Positions 10,944-21,790 of a DNA stretch of 64,000 nt are shown here, piece by piece. Origin of the DNA: Morella rubra (taxonomy: Eukaryota > Streptophyta > Magnoliopsida > Fagales > Myricaceae); NCBI GenBank assembly GCA_003952965.2, contig CM025856.1, forward strand, positions 925,758-989,757, read 5' to 3'. Under the pieces are notes generated by a model. That model was not told the origin of the DNA. It was given only the letters and a program-made list of their open reading frames with translations, and did not search any database. Each line of letters starts with the position of its first letter. The stretch's first letter is position 1. The position numbers and the translations under genes were made by a program.

Positions 10944-13900
10944 TCAGCTGCCTCCATTCACCCAGACTCTCCTCCTATTTGGAGGTCCTCGTCGACTCCA
11001 AGGTGATTCACGAGGCTCTCGATGGGTGTCACCAGCCGTAGAAGATACCCGTGCTTCCGCATAAACCGGTCTCCGAAATGATTGTTTCTGCATGTAGCGC
11101 TCAGGTTTTGGAGCACTTAACCTTTTTGTTTTGTCCCCTTCATAGGACAATGGTTGGATGCCCTGTAGATCGGGTTCTTCAACATACCCAATCGGCCGCT
11201 TGGATTCATCCATTCTTCGAAATGTAATTGATATCCTAAAAAACATATAACAAGGGTTCATGTTAGTACTAAACAAGAGGCATCTGTACACATCTTGAAG
11301 CAAAAGAGAATAATCTGGTACACATTGAACCCCTACCTCTTGGTAGGAACGGCAGGAACACAATGCTTAGCCACATCAGCTCCATTTCCATTTAATACAA
11401 GCACAGATCTGGAGGAAAAATGTGACTCAATATTTAATCCAAAATAAAAACGTGAATGGTAAAACTTCAATGTCAGGTGACCAGCCGCAGAAACTAATAG
11501 CAAGGAGGAACAAAAAGCAGGAAATGAATGCAGAAGATCTTCCTTACCCCAGTGGCAGCGGGATTGCAATGGAACCTGCAAACTCGCCAGGACCCAAAAT
11601 CTTCAAGTTCGATCCAAAGATGATATCGCATTCACTTAGAAATGACACGGTACAGAAAGGCCGCACAAAATCACGGTTGTCAACGTGGGGGGGAATACAG
11701 TCTCCTTGGTCATAGATGTTGACAATGCAACTATCAGGTACACAGGTGGGAGGGAGTACATGCCATCTGACCAGCCTCCTAATGATCACCTTGAAAAGAT
11801 GAGGCAGAGGATCTACAGTTTCATCATGGACAATGCCAGGTGGATTACCATTTTTATCCTGTCACAACAATAGTAAACTTTTTGACCCATTTATCATTAA
11901 TAATACTTCTTTCAAAGATTATACCTATGCCACCACAACAAAACATAATTGGTAGGCTACGTAGTTGGAAAAGTTACCGTTGCATAATTGTAACAGCACC
12001 CAAATTGGATGGTTACACGACCCTTGCCCCTCATCCACTTGGGGGGTGCTGTATATGTCCGTTCTGCGAGAAGATAAAAAATACACTAATAACATAAAAG
12101 ATCGATATATACATTTTCCAATCAGTTGACACAAATTCCATAGAAGGACAAAGCTGGAAAGTAAGTGCTTGTTTCAGGGAAAAAGACAGAAATTTCCATC
12201 TCAACAACTCATTAACAATAAAAGAAACTTTGATCATTGCTCGTCTACAGCTTCCAAACTAACAATCAATGCACATAATTGTAATTGGCTAGACAACCAA
12301 ACAAAGAAGAAATGAAAGGGAAGATTAGGAAGTCAGCATGTATATCATTCGCACAAACCAAACAATTGACTGATAAATTCACCCAAATAAGCATATGTCA
12401 AACCAAGGTACAGATTACACTAGGGCTACAGCAATGTTAGCATCTGCCAAAGGGTAGCCTAAAGGGTTCACCTCCTACTCTCTATCGCAAAATCTTTTTG
12501 CAACCAATATACACAAAGGACATGCAATTACTCAGAAACAAGATAGGGAAGGGCATATAGTCTGTGCCCAAGAAGGGGACAAATATAGTTTTCCCACAGT
12601 AAAATATAGATCCTTGACCATTTGAGATATAAGATGGTACGCAAGATGTGATACCCCAAATCCCATATGGAGTGGGAGAAGAGAATGAATATAGATTGAT
12701 TCTATAAGGGCCAAGTCCCACATTGGGACCTTACTAGGTTGAACTGGGCTTTATAATGATCAAGGAGCTTCAAGAGCAACCTTGACTAGTCCTTTTGAAG
12801 TCAAAGCATAGATGTGGCTAGTGCTTTCCTTGGGTCGTTACACAAGATTACCAAATAACTATTACTGAAAGGAAACTACCATTATAAACCATAAACACCT
12901 CAACCATGGCTCAAGCTCCCTTTCAATCATTCCTAGTATGAAGATACGCAAGAGCTAACAATTCTTGGACCTCTACTATATGTTTTGGTCCAACTCCCCA
13001 TTCAAGATTCCTATATCAGAAACTCCTACCTGCCTTTGATTCAAAATAAACCAAAAAAGACCAATGCATATAAACTGATGATCTCCTCGAACATAAACCA
13101 ATGGCATAACCATAATGACACCCCAGGATGCTGCTGCAAAGAACTCTTAAATTTTTGTCAGCTACTCTCATCATGTAGTGACCAAACAGGATTGCTGATA
13201 CATGAATGAATCTGTAAATGAACTCAAAACAAATCATTAAAATATTATCTTCACGAAAAAAGGTTTCAGTCTGTCACTAGGCCACAACACGATGAGAGTA
13301 GCTGACTACAATTTGAATTGCAGAAATCCATCAAAACTGCAGGCCCATCCCGCTCAAATTGAAAAGTCAAAAATTATATCAAACTGCAATGACACAGAGA
13401 GAGACCCAGTAAACTAATTACCTTTCAACTCTCCTTTCCTCCCCATCTCCTGAAGTACATAAACAAAATCAACAATCCTCTTCTGCTCTGCCGCACTGAA
13501 AATACCAGTGTGAAGCTCAAGTCCCTCCATAATATTCACAAGCTTTCCCTTAAATCTTTCAAAGCAAATATAGTCTTTCTTACGCCTCACATTCATGAAC
13601 CGAATGTACTCTCTCTGTTCCATTGGCAGGTTTGGCTTTGGCTTCTCGACAGCCTTCATCGATATCCTCAATTCCCCAGTGGAGGCATTTACATCAACCA
13701 CCCGTTTGGTAGCTGTTTCAGAGTCCTCCTCCTCTTCCCCTAGCTCGTCTTCTTCCTCCTGCGCCATGTCAGCCCAGGACATTCGGCGATGGCCTGGTGA
13801 TCCACTCGTGGACTGTTCTGGAACCACAGTTTCAGACGACCCGATCCCATCGTCTTTCCAACTACCGACCGAATTGGTGTCACAGTTCTCATCGTTATAT

Positions 13901-14470
13901 TCATTCATCTCCACCGGCAGTTCGGGTTTTTCGGAATTATAAGCATCCGAATTCTCGTCCATCCGTTCGGGTCCGGCGTCAGCATCAAGTTCTAGAATCC
14001 CAATTAGCACAATTGCAAAAAGGAACAAATTTAATAATATGGAGGAGCAAAACCCTAATATAATTGAGAAAAATGACAAAGAAATTCGGGGAAGCAAAAT
14101 CTAAATTCGAAGAGAGAAACCCTATTTTCGCAAAATAAAGTTCTGAAGGAATCAAAAAGAACCATAATTTCAAACAGAATAATTGCATTCCCCATGACTT
14201 AGCCACGAAGAAATTTCAGCTAACCGAGAAGTAAAAATTAAAATCAGACGCAAAAACAAAAACTTTAATTGTGATTTAGCAGAGTTGGGAATAGGGGTTA
14301 CCAACGTAGAGGGAGCGGACGCGATCGCAGAGGGTTTCAGTGCAGTGTTGGCAGAGATTTCTTGAGAGGAAGGGGAGCCAAGTGGTGAGGAACTCCGACG
14401 CAATTCGTAGATCTGACGGCTTGTACTTGAGAAGGAACGGGTCGCTCGGCGGAACCCCGCGATCGGTCAT
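10944..14470 (-). CDS. ALKBH9B: ALKBH9B-type RNA N6-methyladenosine demethylase
   Basis: Fe(II)/2-oxoglutarate dioxygenase that removes methyl groups from m6A in RNA; the Arabidopsis protein is cytoplasmic. Exons on the minus strand: 14302-14470, 13422-13991, 11978-12063, 11548-11858, 11337-11408, 10944-11235. All introns are GT-AG, phases agree, and the product is 499 residues, close to the family length. The ATG at 14470 gives MTDRGVPPSDPF; the upstream frame lacks another ATG. Exon 2 holds an acidic disordered stretch and the family block PMEQREYIRFMNVRRKKD. Exons 3-6 form the AlkB fold: HVDN gives the HxD iron ligands, AKHCVPAVPTKR the distal histidine and RISITFRR the 2OG-binding arginine region. 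The basic, Arg-rich C-terminus is typical. Intron 2 (about 1.36 kb) holds a TRIM-like LTR. Confidence 0.95.
12647..12842. mobile_element. TRIM-like solo LTR in ALKBH9B intron 2
   Basis: A 196-bp unit starts TGTGATACCCCAAATCCC and ends GGGTCGTTACA. It has TG...CA ends and the AAGTCCCACATTGG box seen in plant TRIM elements, including Cassandra-like ones. Perfect 5-bp target duplications CAAGA lie on both sides (12642-12646 and 12843-12847). It is a solo LTR with no internal region. The intact duplications suggest a fairly young insertion. A Cassandra assignment would need a 5S-like box, which I cannot show. Confidence 0.85.
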
Positions 14471-15763
14471 GGCTGAGTCAGCTCGTATGGGCGCAAATTT
14501 CACGTCAAGAACAAAGTACAGAGAGGGATGTAGAAGAAAGTAGTGAGAATAACAGGGGCTTTACGGAGGTTATGAGCGGTGCGAGTTTTGTGACTTGTCA
14601 GAGAATCGGATACGGATGTATTTATAGGTACGCGAAAGGGGTAAATTGGGTAAAGTGGATCCGATTCCTTAAAGGATTTCCCTCCATCAACCCCTCTCAG
14701 TGTTTAGATGGCCCAATTTTTTTTAACCACGATCTCGAGGCAAAAATGAATTCCCATCCTTTCATTATATTTTTTTTTTCTCCCTCCCTGATATAAGAAT
14801 AATATATATAAAGAAATTATTCATTTACAGAAAAAGCTTGATCAGAGAGTCAGAGGGGATTCTTACCGTTTATATTTACAAAGGTTAACTCTTTGAGTAT
14901 ATTGTTCAAAATATTAAATATTTGGAGAAAATACAATTTTTTATTTAAGAACTACCACAATTTTTGTAGGTTGTACTTTTAAATGTAACTTGCTATTTGA
15001 CATTTTTAAGAGTATAATGAACATTTCGTATTAAAAAAAATTAATTTCATTTAATTTGATATTAAAAATAGATAGAAAGTGCAATATGTTAGTGATGGAT
15101 AATGTAGAGTACAAACTACAAAGTGCAAAACATGTGATACGTCGTAAGTGAAAAATATATTTTCTCTAAATATTTAATCGTAATGATTCATATCTTATCT
15201 AATTAACATATAATTCGGTAATATCGGATAATTTATGAAAATTGAAGGAAAATAAGCAATAAATTTGTTCATTAAGCTATCATACTAGATTTTCAGATGG
15301 TATCAAAAAATCCCTAAGTTAGTGAAAGACAAAAAACTTCAATAGTCATCTTTGTTAGAAGGGTTATATTTGCTACCCATGCCCATATCTATTGTGAGGT
15401 GATTAGAGATATAAATGTTTTTTCCTTATATTTTCAGGCCTCTAAAAGAAAAAGAAAAATCGAACGAGACGTTTAAACCGGGTTTTCATCACATTGGTGG
15501 ACAACTTGGCATCTTCGCACTCGGAAGGCCCATTTTCATCACATTGGTGGACAACCTGAACTCACATGTTGGGTTGGGCTTCGCATGTTTAAGCCGACAA
15601 AGTGCCACCTTGGAGCGAGGAGAGAACTGAGAAGTTAAAAAACAAAAAAGAGAAAGAAAATCTGACCGAGACAGCGGGTAACCGAGTCGCACCCAGAAGA
15701 TAAGGGGGATAAGCAAATCCGACCAGTAGCTCCTGCTGCGGCTGCAGCTTCGACTAGAAGGAA
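14471..15763. other. Divergent promoter region between ALKBH9B and the plastid protein gene
   Basis: The two genes face away from each other, so both 5' leaders and promoters lie here. The centre (14780-15480) is very AT-rich. A 23-bp direct repeat (TTTTCATCACATTGGTGGAC plus 3 bases) occurs at 15483-15505 and 15533-15555, a 50-bp period, about 210-280 bp upstream of the plastid-protein ATG. No other feature was recognised. Confidence 0.55.
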
Positions 15764-16321
15764 ATGGGCACCAATTTCCTCCAACCTCTCACTTCAAAAT
15801 CGTTACCGCCAACACCCTTCATCTTCACCAAGCCTTTTGTCAAACACTTGCAAATCTCCCTACACGGCCACCGACGATCGCTTTGGGTAAGTCCCATCAA
15901 CAGCACCAACACGAGTAGTAGTGATAATAACACCGCCAATGGAGACGGCGCACAGCCAACTGTTCCGCGGCCCGTAACACCACCGAACACAGTGGAAATC
16001 AAGTACAGACGAAGGTCGAGAAGGCAGTCGAGAAGGCAGAGGGAGGATGGTGTCGGCAATGGGCAATTGACGAAGGCGCAGCCTCAAGCTTCAGCTTCTG
16101 ATCCTCCGAAAAAGTGGGAAGACATGAGTTTTGCAGAGAAGGCAATAGAGCTATACGTGGGGGAAAAGGGCCTGCTCTTTTGGCTCAACAAGTTTGCTTA
16201 CGCTTCGATCTTCATCGTCATCGGGGGTTGGATACTATTCCGGTTTGTGGGTCCCTCCCTCAATCTTTACCAGCTGGACTCTGCTCCTTTGGCTCCGACT
16301 TCCATATTCAAGGGTCCGTGA
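15764..16321 (+). CDS. Plastid-targeted single-pass membrane protein of unknown function
   Basis: Intronless, 185 residues. The N-terminal ~50 residues are rich in Ser, Thr, Pro, Lys and Arg and poor in acidic residues, like a chloroplast transit peptide. A basic linker (KYRRRSRRQSRRQRE) follows. The conserved part begins KKWEDMSFAEKAIELYVGEK, continues to a single hydrophobic helix at about residues 144-164 (YASIFIVIGGWILFRF) and ends LAPTSIFKGP. I recognise it as a conserved plant-specific small protein, probably the AT2G17972 counterpart annotated as a thylakoid membrane protein (memory of synteny, not a search). No enzymatic motif is visible. It converges with the zinc-finger gene downstream. 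Confidence 0.85.
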   Translation: MGTNFLQPLTSKSLPPTPFIFTKPFVKHLQISLHGHRRSLWVSPINSTNTSSSDNNTANGDGAQPTVPRPVTPPNTVEIKYRRRSRRQSRRQREDGVGNGQLTKAQPQASASDPPKKWEDMSFAEKAIELYVGEKGLLFWLNKFAYASIFIVIGGWILFRFVGPSLNLYQLDSAPLAPTSIFKGP

Positions 16322-17294
16322 TCGAAAATGTAGTAAAAGCACAAATCATTCCCGATTGCCCTTAAAGAAAACAGAGAAGGCTTTTTGTACCTTAAATTTA
16401 CCGCAATTTTGTAGCTTTCAGATGCTGATGGGGGAAAATTTTCCATTTTTCTGGTATTTCCTATGTTGTTTAGTTATCTTCTCCACTGGTATTTTTGTTT
16501 CAAGCTTAATTAAACCGTGTTCTGCCTAAGATTAGGATCATTAATAGAGGCTTTGTGAAACTGGCATCACCAGCCCTTAATCATTCTCGTTCCCTCCGTG
16601 TTCCAAGCTTTTTTATTGCCTCAATGACAAAGAAAACAATGCTTTTAAGTAACACTTTGTAAGGAAATTCAATTTAAACACTGCAAAATAGCTACTCAAA
16701 AATCAGAATGAAGAAGTTTGGTGAATTTGTCATTTCCTCAGGTTGGTCATTTTTGCTTTTCAGCCTCTTCATCAGCTCAAGTAAAAGCACCAAATCCACT
16801 ACGTACTGATTGCATATTCATCTCGCATCAATAGACTTTTTTTATGGCATCTGGAGCAATTCCAACCCCCCCAAATTATAAAATGGAGCACACATCTCAA
16901 ATCAATGCGAACGTCAGGCCCTAAAATAAACCAACTTGCAATCCAAAAGGTGAAACAACACGGAACAAAACTTTCAAGCCAGCTTGGCCATTATGAAGCA
17001 ACAACCAAATGTCTACTGTCATCATAACGAGCATTCTACATGGTACAGAAAAACGCAACTCAAATCAACACTCTCACTACGAAATGAAAAGCACTTCTAA
17101 GCTTGCAATTACATCCTCTGGAACTGAAATACTATGCCCCTGATTTCTAGAATGACTATGACTATGACTATCTTATGGGAAGAAGCTATAATTTTTCATG
17201 CTCCCGCTAGAATAACACAAAGAAAAACCAAAACAAATCCTCAATAAAGACCCGACAAATAAACAACAATCCAAACGACACTGCACTTTTGCAG
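16322..17294. other. Convergent 3' flanks of the plastid-protein and zinc-finger genes
   Basis: About 970 bp between two stop codons of converging genes, presumably both 3' UTRs and their poly(A) sites. AT-rich, no further ORF with support and no repeat recognised. Confidence 0.5.
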
Positions 17295-20145
17295 CTACAT
17301 GACATTGACAGGCGCAGAGAGCACATTTCTTTGAGTCTTACACCTGTAGACGATAGACGCTTCCAACATTCAGTACAAAATTTTACACAGTACACTGTTT
17401 CAAAGAAAACTACGGGTTGATATATTCCCAAGCAAAATGGAGTCACAAGGTATATTATAGCAGCTTTTATAAATCGATTCATGCAACAGATATCAGGTGC
17501 AAATATTGCACATCATATGTGGCAACATCAGCAAGCCAGAATCCAAGTATAAATTCTTTTTTTTGATAAGTTAGAAAGAATCCAAGTATAACTAGCAGGT
17601 TAAGAATTACTAACCTATTGCATTGTAACCGGGATGCATAATTATGATTGTCGCAATTTGTGCACATCCAATCTCCATCACGCCATTGTTTAGCTCTGCT
17701 TGGCAAAGGCCACGGAAGTATTAAGATCTTGATCACACAGGTATTTGAAGAATTCTGGGATATGTTGTGTGCTAGATAGACCTCAGACATCTAGGGTCAC
17801 AACAGACCTAAGTACCCAAGGAGTGGTTGACATCAAAGGGACGTAAATGTATAAGGAGGAGTCCAGTCAGCTTTACCCTTTTCCGAGCAGTGCAGGTCCA
17901 GTTGCTTGCTGTGGAAACTGCATGGACACTTGCAAATTCGGAGCAGTACCCGAGCTAATGGGGTAGGGAGCATAGAATCTGGCATTAGGGTCCCCACCAG
18001 TCCCCACCATTTGCTCAAAACCTGGGTATGATTGCAGCTGCGGATTTGCCTGTTCATTCAGTGAAAAGGAAATACCAAGTTTGTACGTGTTAACCAGATT
18101 GGAACAATAGAATGCAAATCTAAATACCATACAAGAAAAATGAATCCTTACTTGGCCTAAATTCAATCTCTTGTTATCCCATTCATGCACCAACTCATCA
18201 GTTGCCAGACGTTTTGTTCCAAGTGCTTTACATCCAAAGAGAGAAAGAAATAGCACAGATCATCAGTTACAGTCTGTTAACTCATTCCACAAAGTAACCA
18301 AACAGAAAATCCAATTCTATGTTCGAAGCAAAAGTTATAACATGTAAATCAAATCATGCCCTTCTTTTTTATAGTCAGCCTAAAAATTGACAGTATTGGA
18401 TCCAATACTTTGCCCCGTAGTCACTGTTCACTTGTTTGATAGGTCATTTGGCCCAAAGCCATGGACCTGGAGTAAATAAAAACCAACAATGACAGCCATC
18501 ATTAATTTGCAACCCCCAATTACCATGACATAGCTTTTTCTTTGAACCACTAAAAATACAAATAATCTGCAGTCAAATGCTACTGAATACACTTATCACT
18601 ACACTGACCAAAAGAGGGAGTGTACCTGGTGGTGGATTGTTGCATCTTTTGCACTAGAAATAAGATCAAAGCAGCATCAGATACAATGCATAACAAAATC
18701 ACAAGCATCTGAAATTTTATGATTTCAATACGAAGAAGAATGTTAAGTTAAGCGTTGCAAGTGCAGCCACACCTGGGCACGTGAAGAGTAATTATGGAAG
18801 CCACATTGGCATATCCAGTCTCCATTGCGCCATCCTTTAGGAGCTGAAAGAAGCGGATTGGCAGGGTCCAGGTAAGGAACCCCAGAATTATGGTTACTAC
18901 CTAAGGGCCAAGTAGAAGCAGGCTGAACACCATATTTATCAGCCCCCCCTATAGCCCAGTTGGAGCTCAAAGGAAGTGGCTGCTGCGGAGCTCCATTTCC
19001 AATTACTCCAATATTCATCTTTTGTTCTGGTCCTCCCTGGGCCATGGCAAAATAATGCGCATAAGTTGGGAGAGATGCTCCAGGCATTGCAATTGCTGGC
19101 ATTGCTGCTACCTCCTTCGGTTGCCCACACTTTTTGCACTTTTCTCTTGATGCATAATTGTTGTTAGTGCAACCTATTGATCCATTTCCATACACACCCA
19201 ACCCACAACGCAGCAGGGCAGAAAGGAAGCCATGTATACGCACACCACGCAGCCCATCCCATACGCAATACACATACAAAAAACACAAACGACTCAACCT
19301 AATTGATAGCAAGTTCTCATCTCAGCTTGTCAAAAGATTACAAATCAAAACAGGCAAATAGCACAAACTGTCAAACTATCAAATCAACAAACAAACGCCC
19401 ATGAATTAAACATTGATATTAAAGTTGGCATGGATGGAAACCTAAAAGTATGAAAGATACTACAACAACGAGACTCATGAATACACACGTGGGCAGATAT
19501 TACAAGCCCATATGACGAAGCTCCCCTTCGAACTCAAGAGCAAATCACTAACTTTTATTCCCCGAAATTTTATAATCCATATATCGTAAGTATTTTAAAA
19601 AGATATGGTTAGTATAAATAACATTAAAAACTGCAGGCTTACTGCCATATTGATAAGAAGGCCATTCAAGTGTTATTTGGGTCCACTGCAAAAAGGCTAG
19701 CTGCAGCTTTCATAAAGGGCAAGCCCTATACTTCAAAAAAACTCCAACATAGCCCAGGAACCCTAAAACCCAAACCATCGCAATCAAATGAACGTAAAAG
19801 TCCCTATTCCATAGGCAAAATCCTTATTGCAAAATCTTCAAGAAACCCTAGAATGTAATCATGTTCCAATACCTATATACAAGCAAGGATATGCACATGG
19901 CGGAAAGTCAAATTGAAAACATTGAAGACAGAAAACAGATCCAACAACTAAAGAGAATACAATGGATGAAGCAGCCAACCGGTGCAGATCCAGTCGCCGA
20001 TACGTGGGAGCCACTTAGAGTCGGCGGGGGTTTTAGTGTCGACCAGAAGCCGTGGCTGCTTACATCTGTTGCAGAACGACCTGAAGGCGTAGTTCCTGTT
20101 CTTGCATCCACTGCACTCCCAATCCCCTTCTCTCCCTTCCCCCAT
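17295..20145 (-). CDS. RanBP2-type zinc-finger protein with four fingers
   Basis: Probable single-stranded RNA-binding protein. Exons on the minus strand: 19980-20145, 18773-19173, 18626-18653, 18152-18225, 17877-18049, 17615-17695, 17295-17343. All are GT-AG with consistent phase, giving 323 residues. The four fingers follow W-x-C-x2-C-x3-N-x6-C-x2-C. Finger 1: GDWECSGCKNRNYAF. Finger 2 spans the exon 1/2 join: GDWICTGCTNNNYAS. Finger 3 spans exons 2/3: GDWICQCGFHNYSS, with only one residue between its first two cysteines. Finger 4 spans exons 6/7: GDWMCTNCDNHNYAS. Finger spacing is the ZRANB2-like arrangement; the closest remembered relatives are AT2G17975 and AT1G67325. The protein ends RCKTQRNVLSAPVNVM. 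The Gly/Pro/Gln-rich linkers look disordered. A 28-nt micro-exon is used. A corrupted copy of most of the gene lies at 36.4-40.3 kb. Confidence 0.93.
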
Positions 20146-20715
20146 TACTATTCGCCCCTCTATCTCTCTGTCCCCCCGTCTGCAGATATACGCCCAAACT
20201 GTTTGCTTCGATTTCACCTGCTGCGGCACATAACAGTTAACACGTTGGTGTTTACAATCGGTGGATCGAAGGAAAGGAGGAAAGGAGACGATAAAGGTGA
20301 ACGGCTAACAGAAATTTTACTCGGCGGCCCTGGGGCGATAAAGGACCTTTCTCACGCACCTGGCTGGCCCGGGACACCGTGAAAAAAATGGGCATGTTCG
20401 TATAAGGTTGGGCCTTTCCTGGGAAAGAGATATCCAACCACTGTGTCGGCTGGGCTTTTATTGAAGTGTCAGGGTGGAGCTCCTCACATAATTTTCTATA
20501 ATTTTTTATTATTATTTATAAATGTTTAAAAGGCCAAATTTTAAATACCATTCATATTAAATGATGCTTAATTTTTTTAGGTACAAAAATAAGAGCGTAA
20601 AACAGTATTAGAGATATAATATCTCTTTTTGATAATTAAGAGAATTTCAATCTGACAAGTCCACCGAAATAGAAACCATGTTAAATTCCAAACTGATAGT
20701 CTTTCAAACCACACA
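20146..20715. promoter_or_regulatory. 5' leader and upstream region of the zinc-finger gene
   Basis: Upstream DNA of the minus-strand zinc-finger gene. The block 20118-20196, covering the first codons and 5' leader, reappears at 46588-46668 behind RNL1. Beyond 20470 the sequence is AT-rich with no other feature seen. Confidence 0.55.
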
Positions 20716-21180
20716 ACCCATATAAATCCAGCTTTGAAGTATAGTTAACCTCAAAGAGTCATTGTATTAGAGATATTTACTGTCAACACGAGTGGGAATT
20801 CAGAGAAGCTTGAAAACTTCCACATGTAGTCCCGGGGGACAAGTTCACTGCTTTTCATTTTGCTGTAGAAATCCACTTGAGAAGTTTCAGCATTGTTACT
20901 TCTCTCTCGTTGTTGTAGCAGTTGTGTTTTACATGAGAGCACTGTTCATGCAAAATATATTTACTTTCCTAGTGAATGATGCAAGGATCAATATTTTTTT
21001 CCAATTTTTTGGAAATATTTATCAAAACAATGTTGTTTTAGAGACTGAAGAATCTTCGAGTTTTCAATGTATGCTGATAAAGTTAAAAATATTCGGCTTA
21101 TCACAAGATACACTGGTTAAGCGATATGAAGGAACTAGGCTAAAACTCAAAATTGAAGAAATTCCGAAACTCAAATTAGG
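20716..21180. repeat. Segment duplicated at 46674-47110
   Basis: This stretch, starting near CCAGCTTTGAAGTATAGTTA, is present again at 46674-47110 with only scattered substitutions (roughly nine in ten bases equal by eye). At 46.6 kb it is joined directly to the zinc-finger 5' leader fragment, so about 520 bp between the two is missing there. It has no open frame with a recognisable product. It is part of the duplication unit that carries the helper NLRs. Confidence 0.75.
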
Positions 21181-21257
21181 CTCATGTAAGAGATAATGAG
21201 AAAGGAGAAAAAATATTTTTATTGTAGTTGTTCTCTGTCCTTGTATAATGTGTACTA

Positions 21258-21452
21258 GGGAGCTCTCTTATAAAAGTGTCTCTTATTTGTTGCACACGGC
21301 AGGAGCTGAGTTGACTGGGTGTCTCTATGCAAGTCTCTCATAGAAGTGTGTCTCTTCCTCGTTGCACACGGGCTGAGTTGACTGGGTGTCAGCGGAAGCA
21401 ACTCTCTATGCAAGTCTCTTATGGAGGTGTGTCTATTCTTTGTTGCACACGG
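21258..21452. repeat. Three imperfect tandem repeats, about 75-80 bp each
   Basis: The unit is built around AAGTGTGTCTCTTCCTCGTT, followed by GCACACGGGCTGAGTTGACT and GGGTGTC. Two full units and a partial third occur in tandem just upstream of the RNL1 promoter. The unit contains the W-box-like core GTTGACTGG. A corrupted copy is visible near 41430-41660. Confidence 0.7.
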
Positions 21453-21459
21453 TAAGTTT

Positions 21460-21790
21460 TATTATGGTAACGTACAGTCTGTCTTCCATCACTGGGAAAG
21501 CGGTTGACTTTGACGTGGGGTTTTTTTTGTAATTGGGATCTGAACACCCTTTCTCTGCGGGGCCCTTCTTCCTCGTAACTGTCTCCACTGATGTGGAATC
21601 ATAATGCACGGTCTCTTCACCAACCAATTGTAAGTGACTGTTTCCAGCGAAAAAAAAAAATTGTGACTGTTTTATTCCTTTCTTGCCCTCTTGATTCTCG
21701 TCCACGAAGAAGCGCTAATGGTCTCCTTGATCTCCGACTACTCTTTTTTTTTTGGAATATTTGTTCTTACATGGAAATTTAAGAAATTTT
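21460..21790 (+). promoter_or_regulatory. RNL1 upstream region with paired W-box/as-1 cores
   Basis: This block is repeated upstream of RNL2 (55738-56280) and as orphan copies near 51540 and 62480. It therefore marks the 5' flank of each helper-NLR unit. At 21504-21515 it has TTGAC, TTTGAC and TGACG overlapping in tandem, matching WRKY (W-box) and TGA-factor (as-1) cores typical of defence genes. The RNL1 start codon should lie about 0.7-0.8 kb downstream, judged from RNL2, but that stretch is corrupted here. Confidence 0.6.

Noticed and set aside
12908-12932. AGCTCCCTTTCAATC resembling a miR159 target or star strand
   Set aside because: It lies in an ALKBH9B intron, the match is imperfect and there is no pairing arm nearby.
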